Under the pieces are notes generated by a model. That model did not search any database. It was not told the origin of the DNA and worked only from the letters and a program-made list of their open reading frames with translations. From CAZJYI01 sp964550025 (GTDB taxonomy: Bacteria; Verrucomicrobiota; Kiritimatiellia; UBA8416; CAYOBW01): a DNA stretch of 45,619 nucleotides. Below are positions 28,745-36,834 of the stretch, piece by piece (position 1 is the stretch's first letter; every line of letters begins with the position of its first letter). Both the position numbers and the translations under genes were made by a program. The stretch is taken from positions 1 through 45,619 of the forward strand of contig CAZJYI010000091.1 of NCBI GenBank assembly GCA_964550025.1. The letters are read 5' to 3'.

Positions 28745-30019
28745 TCAGCATCTCCCACACCCCCGGACAATCGCCGCAATCTCTTCCAGATCGTTGTCAG
28801 TCAGTGCCGTACCGGAGGGCAGGCAGAGGCCGTGGGCGAAGAGGTCTTCGGCCACGCCTCGGTTGACGACCCGGTACTCCGGCCCGGGGCGTTTCGGTTG
28901 CGCGAATACCGGCTGCAGATGCATCGGCTTCCAGACCGGGCGCGCCTCGATATTCTGTTCCTCGAGTGCCAGACGGATGTGCTCCGGTGCAGCGCCGAAC
29001 GTTTCGTGATCCAGCAGGATCACCGTCAGCCAGCGATTGCAGCGGCCGTATTCTGCTTCGGGCATGAATCGGACGCCGGGCAGGTCGCCGAGAAGCTCGC
29101 GGTACGTAGTGAACAGTGAGCGTTTCTGCCGTACGCGCTCATCGAGAACCTGGAGCTGGCCACGACCTATGGCGGCGATGATATTGCTCATTCGATAGTT
29201 GTGGCCGATCTCGGTATGCTCATAGTGCGGAAGCGGCTCGCGCGCCTGCGTGGCCAGCTTGCGCGCATGGTCTATCAGCTCCTTGTCGTGGGACGCCAGC
29301 ATACCCCCACCCGAGGTCGTGATGATCTTGTTGCCGTTGAATGAATACACGGAAGCCCATGCGTCGAAACCGGCGTGGCGAGTGGCGAGTGGCAAGTGGC
29401 GCGTGGCGGGTGGCGCGTGGCCGGTGTCACCTGCGCTCATCGTCTTCTCCCCTGTCAGCTTCCTGGCTTTCCGCATTTCAGTTTCATCCCCATACATCGC
29501 TCCCATTGCTTCGGCGGAGTCGCAGATAACCGGGATGTCGTACGCAGCGCAGATATCCACAATGCGGGGGAGGTCGCAGCACTGCCCGTAGAGGTCCGTA
29601 GGGATGACGGCAAGCGGCCGGCGACCGTTCCACTCGCACCGCTCGAGCTCCTCAGCAAGCAACGCGGGATCCATGTTCCACGTTTCCCGATCGCAGTCGA
29701 TAAACGTGATGTCGCAGTCTTCGAACGTCGCCGGGGACACGCTGCCGATAAACGTCAGGGTGGAGGCCAGGACCAAGGGTGTGGTGCGTGGCGCATGTCG
29801 CGTGTCGAGCAGATGTCGCAGTGCCAGATGTGTAGCGGCGGTGCCGCTGGACAGCGCCACGCAGTGCGGGATTCCCGTGTACGCGGAGAATTCGTGTTCA
29901 AACGCATCGACCATGGGTCCCAACGGAGCGATATAGTTGCTGAGGAACGCCTCGTGCACCATCTGCTCTTCCACCCCGCACATGTGGGGCGGGGACAGGT
30001 ATATGCGTTGCTTTCTCAT
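28745..30019 (-). CDS. DegT/DnrJ/EryC1/StrS aminotransferase, PglE-like, with repeat-encoded insertions
   Basis: PLP enzyme that aminates the C4-keto group of a nucleotide 4-keto-6-deoxy sugar. LSSGTAATHLAL (phosphate binding, about 56-67), CDSAEAMGA (PLP-ring Asp167) and SFNGNKIITTSGGGML (PLP Lys231) are clear. Between YGDETEMR and the PLP strand, about 28 residues are extra compared with relatives; part of this, APPATRH then LPLATRH, has a 7-residue period because the DNA is a heptad repeat. A second short tract encodes DTRHAPR at 72-78. GAGG precedes the ATG. Its partner dehydratase lies 172 nt downstream. Confidence 0.88.
   Translation of the reverse strand: MRKQRIYLSPPHMCGVEEQMVHEAFLSNYIAPLGPMVDAFEHEFSAYTGIPHCVALSSGTAATHLALRHLLDTRHAPRTTPLVLASTLTFIGSVSPATFEDCDITFIDCDRETWNMDPALLAEELERCEWNGRRPLAVIPTDLYGQCCDLPRIVDICAAYDIPVICDSAEAMGAMYGDETEMRKARKLTGEKTMSAGDTGHAPPATRHLPLATRHAGFDAWASVYSFNGNKIITTSGGGMLASHDKELIDHARKLATQAREPLPHYEHTEIGHNYRMSNIIAAIGRGQLQVLDERVRQKRSLFTTYRELLGDLPGVRFMPEAEYGRCNRWLTVILLDHETFGAAPEHIRLALEEQNIEARPVWKPMHLQPVFAQPKRPGPEYRVVNRGVAEDLFAHGLCLPSGTALTDNDLEEIAAIVRGCGRC
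29374..29429. repeat. Eight degenerate heptads inside the aminotransferase gene
   Basis: Units in + orientation are CGTGGCG, AGTGGCG, AGTGGCA, AGTGGCG, CGTGGCG, GGTGGCG, CGTGGCC, GGTGTCA. Three heptads make 21 nt, so the protein shows a seven-residue period (ATRHLPL, ATRHAGF). Confidence 0.85.
29787..29807. repeat. Three heptads in the N-terminal part of the same gene
   Basis: CGTGGCG, CATGTCG and CGTGTCG, exactly 21 nt, encode D-T-R-H-A-P-R on the minus strand. The unit is the same family as the tract at 29374-29429. Confidence 0.65.
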
Positions 30020-30035
30020 GGTCCTCGTGGAGTAT

Positions 30036-30080
30036 GGGAAAACGCTGAAAGGCTGAAAAGCTGAAATCCCGACAGCGTTT
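30036..30080. repeat. Octamer repeat and hairpin after the GT-BNR gene
   Basis: GGGAAAACGCTG (30036-30047) begins a run of GCTGAAA-type octamers (GCTGAAAG, GCTGAAAA, GCTGAAAT). AAACGCTG (30040-30047) pairs with CAGCGTTT (30073-30080). The 12-mer is repeated at 32932-32943 on the other side of the neighbouring gene. Confidence 0.6.
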
Positions 30081-32914
30081 CAGTCCGAACGTTCCGCGAG
30101 CTTCTCCGTTGTCGCCAGCTGCCAGGTTGCCCCGAAATCCTCGGACACGGCCAGGATGCGGGGGTAGCTGCCTTCATTGCCCGTGTTCTCCTCCCAGAAG
30201 GTGAAGCTTGCGTAGAGGGCACCGCGACGGTCGGCAAAAAGGCGCTGGTAGTAGATAGTATAGCCCGTGTGGCACTCCGGCGGGTACGCCATCGTTGCCG
30301 GGTTGCTCCAATCATCGTCCGATGTGCGCTTGTGCCTGTGGAGAAGCTTGGGGTGAACGCGGTACAGGGTGTGAAGGCGGTCCCGTGAGTCACAAACCAG
30401 CGTGGCATACGTCTGCTTGCCGCCCACCTCCCGTGGATGGGTCCACCCGCCGGTGATGGCGTCGGCCTGGCACGAGCGCAGGTAGAGGAAAGGCTCGTTG
30501 TGGGAGCCACACAGCACATGCAGAAAGCCCCGAGAATCCGCGGCGATCACCGGCGTCGCGTGCCTGTCGGGAACGGCGGGCGAGGCCTGCGCCAGCAGAT
30601 GTTTTGCCGTAACCTTGCCTTCGGCTCGGTCGATGGTAGCGATGTAGGTCGGATTCCCATTTCCGGGCTGCTTTGACACCTCTCCGTAGACGACATGCGT
30701 TTGCTCGCCGATCGTGGCCGCAAAGGAGTATCCTCCGGAGTGGTTTGAGCATCCGAAACAGTTCGTTGATACGGGTATGGGCGCGCTCAGCGAGAGCCCG
30801 TCAGGCTGTTTGACCGGAAAGACCACGTAGAGGTCGCAATCGGTCACGCGGGAGGACGAAAACGGTGTGCGGAAATCGGTGATTCCTATGGCCGGCGTCC
30901 GTGACAGGTCGTTGTGGCCGGAGTAGGTCTCAAGGAAAGGGTATCCCGGCGGCAGCAAGCACGCGGAGAAGGACTCGCCGAGGTCTGACGAGTAGAGCAG
31001 GACCCAACACCTCGCCCTGTCTTCCCCTTCCCACGCGGGAACCACTGCATACAGGCAGTCCGCCTGGTCGATGTATAGCGTCCCGAGGGCAAACGGGGCG
31101 CGCGCCCTCAGCGGCTCGAATCCGGGTACGGCTTCGCGAACCGCGTCAAGGTAGGACAGCCGCACCCAGTTTCCCCGGCGCAGGGTGAGGATATGCCCGT
31201 ATGATTCGGGCTCACGCGTGTGGAACAGGTATGGCCGGTTCGTGGAGTCGAAGGCGAGTGCCGAAGGCGCCTCATAGCCCGTCCGTTCGACAAACGCCCG
31301 CCATCCATGGGATGGAGGCGGCGTTATGAAGGGGGCCCGGTCCGTGCCGGCTGCATAAACAACGCCATCCTCGAATCTCCGCAGCAGCGGCCATCCCGGC
31401 GTACGACCGGGCTCCCAGGTGGATGCCTGGCGGCATTCACGGGCGTCATCGAACCAGGCAACGAGAGAGGAGCCGGTGCTGCATTCGGCAAGCAGGTCTC
31501 GTAGCGCACTCTCGTAGCGGTCGTTCGCGCGTCGCGTGCGGGGATGGTGCCTGGCGGGGACCGCGGCCGCGTCCTTGCCCGTGACAAAGCGCACCAGGCT
31601 GGGCTCGTTGGAGTGGATCCTCCTGGTCTCGCGTTTGTCAGCCAGAAAGGACAGCATCTCGGAGGTCTGCCAGTGCCGTGATGTATACCCGCGGCCATTC
31701 TCCCGCATATCGGCAGCATCGATGATGGTGCGTTCCGCGCTGATGGTGACCGACAGCATCAGGAAGAGAACGAAACCATAGCGGATACTCCGGTTGCGAA
31801 GCGTCTCCGACAAAGCCCAGACCAGTGAGATCGCCGTGATTGAGATGGGTACCAAGGCGGGCAACAGAACCCGGCCATTGACGGGCATGCTCGCGTCAAC
31901 GAATGACACAAGAAGGACCAGGAACGCGATGTACGCGCAAGAGAACAGCGCCGAGAGAACCGGAAGCACCAGGCGGACATTCCCCCTGTGCCGGCGGAAG
32001 TAGCCCTTCCGCCGGAGGACGAGAGTCCCACAGGCCGCGAGGGCAAGGACCATGCCGACGCGCAGCGCCTTGGCCCACCCGGAAACGGCAACGGGCAGGG
32101 CAAAGTCGTGAACGCTTCTGACGAGGGCCTTGGCGTGCTGGAGACCGATGAGATGCACCGCGATTCCGCGGCCCGATGCCGCCGGCGCCATTGTGGAGCC
32201 ACGGACAAGCCAGATGCTCATGGGAAGAGATATCACCACAGCCGCGATACAGGCGTCTTTGATCCTGTGCGCGCGCTGGCGATCGCCCGGACAGATAATG
32301 GCAAAAGCCAGGGGCACGAGCAGGAGCCATCCGAAACAGCAGGTTGCCGCGGCAAGCGCGGCGGCAACGGATGCCGGGAGAATCAGACTCGTCTTTGGCC
32401 GCGCGACGTACAGAGAGAGCAGCAGCAATGCCGCCATCGAGGACGCGACAAGCAGGGCGTCCGGCAGTATCGCGGCATGCGCGAACACAACCGGCACGGA
32501 GAAGAGGAAGAACACTGCCGCGGCGCACATGGCCAGCAGGCTGCGCCGCGTAGACATGTACGCGGCAACGGCAAAGAGCATCGTGTTCAGAGCGAACAGA
32601 AGCGCGCCGAGCAGGCGACCGGCCGAAAGAACGTCGCCTTGCAGGAAGGTACCGACGAATGCCAGGAGGAGGGGGTAGGCAGAAAGGGGGGCGGGAGTTG
32701 CGTCGTCCTTCGCGGTGAATCCGTGTCCCACAAGCAGACTACGCGCGGCGCCGATGTGCACCGTAGAATCCCGGCTGACATCAGGGCCGCTGGCCGTCAT
32801 CCACAGCGTCAACGCGGCGGCGCAGACCCCTGCAGACAGAACCAGCCCGAGGGGGGCGAGCGCTTTCACGCGACGACTGATAACGTCGCCGCTCTCTTTC
32901 CAATTGTGCCGCAT
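30080..32914 (-). CDS. GT39/PMT-like membrane protein fused to a BNR-type beta-propeller
   Basis: The 944-residue product begins with an integral membrane region (about 1-395, ten or more hydrophobic segments). SRDSTVHIGAARSLLVGHGF has the loop-1 Asp and spacing of the PMT/ArnT glycosyltransferase group, which use polyprenyl-phosphate sugars outside the membrane. From about 400 it is soluble and, from about 520, resembles BNR_4 propellers: APSALAFDSTNRPYLFHT, LYSSDLGESFSACLL, VIAADSRGFLHVL, AVSEDFGATWQLA. The soluble part should face the periplasm. It may transfer sugars and bind or trim the same glycan, but activity is unproven. Repeats flank the gene on both sides. Confidence 0.7.
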   Translation of the reverse strand: MRHNWKESGDVISRRVKALAPLGLVLSAGVCAAALTLWMTASGPDVSRDSTVHIGAARSLLVGHGFTAKDDATPAPLSAYPLLLAFVGTFLQGDVLSAGRLLGALLFALNTMLFAVAAYMSTRRSLLAMCAAAVFFLFSVPVVFAHAAILPDALLVASSMAALLLLSLYVARPKTSLILPASVAAALAAATCCFGWLLLVPLAFAIICPGDRQRAHRIKDACIAAVVISLPMSIWLVRGSTMAPAASGRGIAVHLIGLQHAKALVRSVHDFALPVAVSGWAKALRVGMVLALAACGTLVLRRKGYFRRHRGNVRLVLPVLSALFSCAYIAFLVLLVSFVDASMPVNGRVLLPALVPISITAISLVWALSETLRNRSIRYGFVLFLMLSVTISAERTIIDAADMRENGRGYTSRHWQTSEMLSFLADKRETRRIHSNEPSLVRFVTGKDAAAVPARHHPRTRRANDRYESALRDLLAECSTGSSLVAWFDDARECRQASTWEPGRTPGWPLLRRFEDGVVYAAGTDRAPFITPPPSHGWRAFVERTGYEAPSALAFDSTNRPYLFHTREPESYGHILTLRRGNWVRLSYLDAVREAVPGFEPLRARAPFALGTLYIDQADCLYAVVPAWEGEDRARCWVLLYSSDLGESFSACLLPPGYPFLETYSGHNDLSRTPAIGITDFRTPFSSSRVTDCDLYVVFPVKQPDGLSLSAPIPVSTNCFGCSNHSGGYSFAATIGEQTHVVYGEVSKQPGNGNPTYIATIDRAEGKVTAKHLLAQASPAVPDRHATPVIAADSRGFLHVLCGSHNEPFLYLRSCQADAITGGWTHPREVGGKQTYATLVCDSRDRLHTLYRVHPKLLHRHKRTSDDDWSNPATMAYPPECHTGYTIYYQRLFADRRGALYASFTFWEENTGNEGSYPRILAVSEDFGATWQLATTEKLAERSD

Positions 32915-32931
32915 TCGGGATGAAAGACTTG

Positions 32932-33257
32932 GGGAAAACGCTGTACGGATGAAATGCCGAAAAGGGGAGTACGAACCGCAGATTGGCGCAGATTAGCGCT
33001 GATGAACGCTTTGAGGAAGATGCTGAAATGGGAGGGAGAGATGCGGAAGTGTCAGACTATGTTGGGAGGAGGAACCGCGAATGGACGCGGATTGGCGCAG
33101 CGCAGCACAGCCGCAACCGGTGAAGAACGTAAACCGCGAATTGACACGAACTGACGCGAATGTGATGTGAACCCTAGGAAAGTAATCACGGAATACACAA
33201 CGCGCCATGGCCGCGAATAAGTTGGAATTCGGACAGGATTGACGGGATCAACAGGAT
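32932..33257. repeat. Decamer and octamer repeat region in a 443-nt intergenic gap
   Basis: The gap 32915-33357 holds no gene. It starts with GGGAAAACGCTG (32932-32943). It then carries three runs of decamers, each introduced by AACCGC: CGCAGATTGG, CGCAGATTAG, CGCTGATGAA (32977-33006); CGCGAATGGA, CGCGGATTGG (33076-33095); CGCGAATTGA, CACGAACTGA, CGCGAATGTG (33135-33164). It ends with an ACAGGATTGAC-type tract (33233-33257). The consensus decamer is about CGCRRATKRA. Confidence 0.75.
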
Positions 33258-33357
33258 AGCCCCTACCATCCTGCTTGACTCCGACAGTGACACTTGCGCG
33301 CAAACTTCGCCGCCACCCTCACTCGGCTACGCTTGATCGAACCGCCTACTCGATCAC

Positions 33358-33522
33358 CTAGAAGAACGTATAGATGAACGGTGCCGTTGTCTGGCCGGTG
33401 ACGATGAGGAGGGCGATGAGCAGGAGCATGATGACAATCGGGACGATCCACCACGCCTTGTTGCACCAGGCAAAGGCGCCGAACTCCATCAGCAGTCTAC
33501 CAAGGTGCCTCAAGAACCGCAT
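33358..33522 (-). CDS. DUF5989-family small membrane protein
   Basis: A 54-residue protein: a short amphipathic N-terminus (MRFLRHLGRLLMEFGAF), then one membrane helix (WWIVPIVIMLLLIALLIV), ending TAPFIYTFF. The APFIYTLF-type end and size match DUF5989 proteins that accompany carbamoyltransferase and SxtJ genes. GGAGAG stands six bases before the ATG. Its start is 26 bases after the carbamoyltransferase stop. Function is unknown; a membrane partner of the carbamoyltransferase is a reasonable guess. Confidence 0.8.
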   Translation of the reverse strand: MRFLRHLGRLLMEFGAFAWCNKAWWIVPIVIMLLLIALLIVTGQTTAPFIYTFF

Positions 33523-33548
33523 GTCTTCTCTCCAAGCGGACGATCAGC

Positions 33549-35378
33549 TCAATCCAGTACGGGCTCCTCGCGCCGGTCTTTCTTCTCGTGCCACTCGGGT
33601 TGGTCTTTCTTGTTGAGAATGTTGCGTCCCAGAACGAGGTAGTCCATCTCCGTTCGCATGAAGCAGCGATAGGCGTCCTCGGGCGTACAGACGATCGGCT
33701 CGCCGCGCACGTTGAAGGACGTGTTGATGATGATGCCCTTCCCGGTGAGGTCTTCCACCGCCTTGATGATCGCGTAGTAGTCGGGGTTGGTCTCCGGGCT
33801 GACGGTCTGCACGCGCGCGGAGAAATCGACATGGGTGATGGCCGGCACGTCGGAACGTTCCTGGTGGATGCGTTCGCGGAGGGACGCAGCCCTAGCCACT
33901 TCCCTGCATCGCGAGGGCTGGACCTGTGCGACGAGCAACATGTACGGCGATGGGCGGTCGAGCTCGAAGAAATCTGTAGCGCGTTCCTCCAGACACGACG
34001 GTGCGAACGGGCGAAACGACTCGCGGTGCTTGATCTTGAGGTTCATCACGGACTGCATTTTCGGTGATCGGGCATCGCCGAGAATCGACCGGCTGCCGAG
34101 GGAACGTGGACCGAACTCCATGCGACCATTGCAGAGTCCAACCACGTTTTCCGATGTGATCAGCTCAGCGATACGTCCGGCCCAGGCGTCGCGATCGTCG
34201 ATCTTCTCGGCCGGGTAACCGCCCGCTCTCAAGAACTCGGTGAGCTCAGCCTCGGGCGCTCCCGGACCGAGGTAGGCCCCCTTCATCCGATCGTGCTCGT
34301 TGTCGGCCGCACGCGGCCGGTTCTCGATCATATGCCACACCACCATGGCAGCGCCGAGCGCGCCTCCGGCGTCACCCGCCGCCGGCTGAATCCAGATATC
34401 TTTGAACGGACCCTCACGCAGCAGGCGCCCGTTGGCGACGCAGTTCAGCGCCACGCCGCCGGCCATGCAGGCATACTCGCAGCCCGTAAGCTCGTGCGCG
34501 TGCCGGGCGATGCGCATCACGATCTCCTCGGTGACGGCCTGGATCGAACGGGCGATGTCCATTTCGCGCTGCGAGATCTCCGATTCCGGTTTCCGCTCCG
34601 GGCCGCCGAACAACCCGCAGAAACGCTCGTTAGTCATCTTCAGGTCGTGGAGATAGCCGAAGTAGTCCATGTTGAGTCGGAAGGAGCCGTCCTCCCGGAG
34701 GTCGAGCAGATGCTTGTAGATGAGGTCGACGTACTTCGGCTCGCCGTAGGGCGCCAGTCCCATCAGCTTGTACTCGCCGGAGTTCACACGAAAGCCGGTA
34801 AAATACGTGAAGGCCGAATAGAGCAGACCGAGGGAATGGGGGAAGCGCAATTCCTTGAGGAGCTTCACGCGATTACCCTCGCCGATGCCGACGGTACTTG
34901 TCGACCACTCGCCCACTCCGTCGAGCGTGAGGATGGCCGCCTTCTCGTAGGGAGACGGGAAGAACGCGCTGGCTGCGTGCGACTCGTGGTGCTCGGCAAA
35001 GTAGAGGTTGTCCGCGTGCAGTTTGATGCCTTCCTTCTCGAGGGTCGCCTCGATCTCCATCGGGATCCAGAGCTTCTCCTTCAGCCAGAGCGGCATGGCC
35101 ATCAGGAATGAGCGAAGTCCACGCGGGGCGACGGAGAAGTAGGTCTGCAGGATGCGAGCGAACTTCGTGACCGGCTTGTCGTAGAAGGCCACCGCGTCCA
35201 GCTCATCTGCGTGGATGCCGGCTTCCTTCAGGCAGTAGCGGATGGCGTCGATCGGGAAACGCTGGTCGTGCTTCTTGCGGGAGAAACGTTCCTCCTGTGC
35301 TGCCGCAACGAGCTCGCCGTCGCGCAGAAGTGCCGCCGCCGAGTCGTGGTAGAATGCGCTGATGCCGAGAATGTTCAG
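33549..35378 (-). CDS. TobZ/NodU-type O-carbamoyltransferase
   Basis: Transfers a carbamoyl group from carbamoyl phosphate via carbamoyl-adenylate to a hydroxyl, here probably of a polysaccharide sugar. The N-terminal Kae1-like domain has ILGISAFYHDSAAAL, metal-binding HHESH (130-134) and LTLDGVGEW (Asp153); GGVALNCVANG and the C-terminal NGRMEFGPRSLGSRSILGD and NTSFNVRGEPIV follow. The family starts MNILGIS; here the first codon of that stretch is CTG (35378-35376), with GAGG five bases upstream. The only upstream ATG (35459) lies within the SxtJ gene and would add 27 unrelated residues. So a CTG start, or a base error, is likely. Confidence 0.9.
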   Translation of the reverse strand: MNILGISAFYHDSAAALLRDGELVAAAQEERFSRKKHDQRFPIDAIRYCLKEAGIHADELDAVAFYDKPVTKFARILQTYFSVAPRGLRSFLMAMPLWLKEKLWIPMEIEATLEKEGIKLHADNLYFAEHHESHAASAFFPSPYEKAAILTLDGVGEWSTSTVGIGEGNRVKLLKELRFPHSLGLLYSAFTYFTGFRVNSGEYKLMGLAPYGEPKYVDLIYKHLLDLREDGSFRLNMDYFGYLHDLKMTNERFCGLFGGPERKPESEISQREMDIARSIQAVTEEIVMRIARHAHELTGCEYACMAGGVALNCVANGRLLREGPFKDIWIQPAAGDAGGALGAAMVVWHMIENRPRAADNEHDRMKGAYLGPGAPEAELTEFLRAGGYPAEKIDDRDAWAGRIAELITSENVVGLCNGRMEFGPRSLGSRSILGDARSPKMQSVMNLKIKHRESFRPFAPSCLEERATDFFELDRPSPYMLLVAQVQPSRCREVARAASLRERIHQERSDVPAITHVDFSARVQTVSPETNPDYYAIIKAVEDLTGKGIIINTSFNVRGEPIVCTPEDAYRCFMRTEMDYLVLGRNILNKKDQPEWHEKKDRREEPVLD

Positions 35379-35385
35379 GTTTTCC

Positions 35386-35787
35386 TCAGAACTGTCGCCG
35401 GTACTGTTCCCTGCTGCTGGTCTTAGCAATCGGTGTCCAGTAGGACTTCTCGGATGCATCCAGCTTTCTGTTCATCGGGTCCTTTCCCGTCAGCAACAGA
35501 ATGATGCGCCCGGGGAACATGCAGAGATAGAAGAAAGGCACGAGCAGGACGACGGTCAGGAATCTCCCGACGGCGTGCGCCAGGACTCCTTCGAACCGAT
35601 AGAGTCTTCTTCGGAGAGCTGTGCTTGCCACGCTCACGGCAAACACGCAGGAGATACAGAGCACAATGGCGCCCGTGATGCGATGGTCGTAGCCGTATCT
35701 CAGAACAAGGCCCGCCGTCAGCGCAACGAGCGTCCTGATCATCGCGGCGCGTCTGCCGGGCGGCATGTTGTGCTTCGTGGTAGACAA
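35386..35787 (-). CDS. SxtJ-family membrane protein
   Basis: The 133-residue protein has three to four hydrophobic segments (TLVALTAGLVLRYG, ITGAIVLCISCVFAVSVAS, FLTVVLLVPFFYLCMF) and the SxtJ-type C-terminus: DPMNRKLDASEKSYWTP ending YRRQF. SxtJ proteins occur next to carbamoyltransferases, first noted in the saxitoxin cluster; their role is unknown. The start is TTG at 35787; ATG 35766 is an alternative. Its stop overlaps the ribosome binding site of the carbamoyltransferase, so the two are translationally linked. Confidence 0.8.
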   Translation of the reverse strand: MSTTKHNMPPGRRAAMIRTLVALTAGLVLRYGYDHRITGAIVLCISCVFAVSVASTALRRRLYRFEGVLAHAVGRFLTVVLLVPFFYLCMFPGRIILLLTGKDPMNRKLDASEKSYWTPIAKTSSREQYRRQF

Positions 35788-35796
35788 CGTGACCCG

Positions 35797-36834
35797 TCAA
35801 CTCCGTGGGGCGCGATAGGCCGGGAAGTAGTCCATGGCCGGATCAACGCCTGCCGCGGCGCAGATCTCCCCATACAATCCCGGCTGGAACACGTGCTTGG
35901 ACACGTAGAACTGCCGGCGAAGCGATGAGAACCTGGCCTTGAATCGAAAGAGGGCGTCGGCCTCGGAGCCGACACCGCCGCCAAGGTGCACGCGCGGGAT
36001 GCCGTTCTCTTGTGCGAACCGCAACGCTTCGAAGAGCACGACAAGCGCTGCGCAGGTCTTGCTGGAGGCAGGATCCGCCCGGTCCGTGCCGCTGAAGTGG
36101 TAGTGCAATGCGTTCCTGTCGTAGAGAAACATGGCGGCACTGAGGAGACGGCCCTCCAGTTCGGCCATAAGGAGTATGCTCCCGGATGGCAGTGCCTGGA
36201 ACGTGCGCAGGAAGAACTCCTTGGGGAAGAAGTAGAATGACGAGGCCTGCGCGTGCGTCATGGACGTGATGTAGACATCAGAGAACTTCTCGATGTCCTC
36301 ATCGGATGAACCGAGCCGCACCGAGACGCCCATCCGCACCCCCCGCCGGTAGTCTCGTCGAGCGTTCTTCGAGGCATTTGCCAGAATCTCATCGAAGGAA
36401 ACAGCCGTGTCCGCGCAGACCGTCTCGCCAACATAGATGGGTTGTCGGCCAATCTGTCCGATCGTGTGATTGCCGAGAAGCGAGTGATACCGGCAGAACT
36501 CCGCCACGATCCGCCGCTCCCGGGCGGCTTCATCCATCCCTGCATAGGCAAGGCGAAGGAACTCGGGATCGTTCGTGCTGCTGACCGGGCCTCCGTACCC
36601 GTATTCGCTCGTCGTGTCGCTCAGCGCTTCGAACCCCCGGACGGGAATGCTCCGCCTGCGATACGGGCAGAAGAAGACCTCACCGCCATTCTCGTAGACG
36701 ACAGCTTCGGATTCGCCTTCCGTGACCAGATCGAACGGAACCGAATACTCCGGCGTGAAGTAGACGTCGGACGTGCCGATCTTGCGAAGGGCTTCCCTCC
36801 AGCGTGGGTCGTCTCTCTGCAGTATGGCCAGCAT
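35797..36834 (-). CDS. FemAB-like GNAT-fold aminoacyl/acyl transferase
   Basis: The 345-residue protein matches the FemAB/CelD-like (BioF2-like, GNAT-fold) group: DVYFTPEYSVPFD near the start, YGYGGPVSS, NARRDYRRGVRMGVSV, then YFFPKEFFLRTFQALP, the second GNAT half with HYHFSGTDRAD and VHLGGGVGSEADALFRFKARFS. Such proteins attach amino acids to peptidoglycan precursors, or an acyl or aminoacyl group to surface glycans. ATG 36834 overlaps the TGA of the preceding gene by one base, which settles the start although the frame is open to 36963. Confidence 0.75.
   Translation of the reverse strand: MLAILQRDDPRWREALRKIGTSDVYFTPEYSVPFDLVTEGESEAVVYENGGEVFFCPYRRRSIPVRGFEALSDTTSEYGYGGPVSSTNDPEFLRLAYAGMDEAARERRIVAEFCRYHSLLGNHTIGQIGRQPIYVGETVCADTAVSFDEILANASKNARRDYRRGVRMGVSVRLGSSDEDIEKFSDVYITSMTHAQASSFYFFPKEFFLRTFQALPSGSILLMAELEGRLLSAAMFLYDRNALHYHFSGTDRADPASSKTCAALVVLFEALRFAQENGIPRVHLGGGVGSEADALFRFKARFSSLRRQFYVSKHVFQPGLYGEICAAAGVDPAMDYFPAYRAPRS

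Noticed and set aside
32977..33164. Possible CRISPR array
   Set aside because: Units are 10 nt, degenerate and contiguous, with no spacers and no cas genes.
33358..33522. Treating the 443-nt gap and this stretch as empty
   Set aside because: A 54-residue frame with a good ribosome binding site and a DUF5989-type sequence is present, so it is annotated as a gene.
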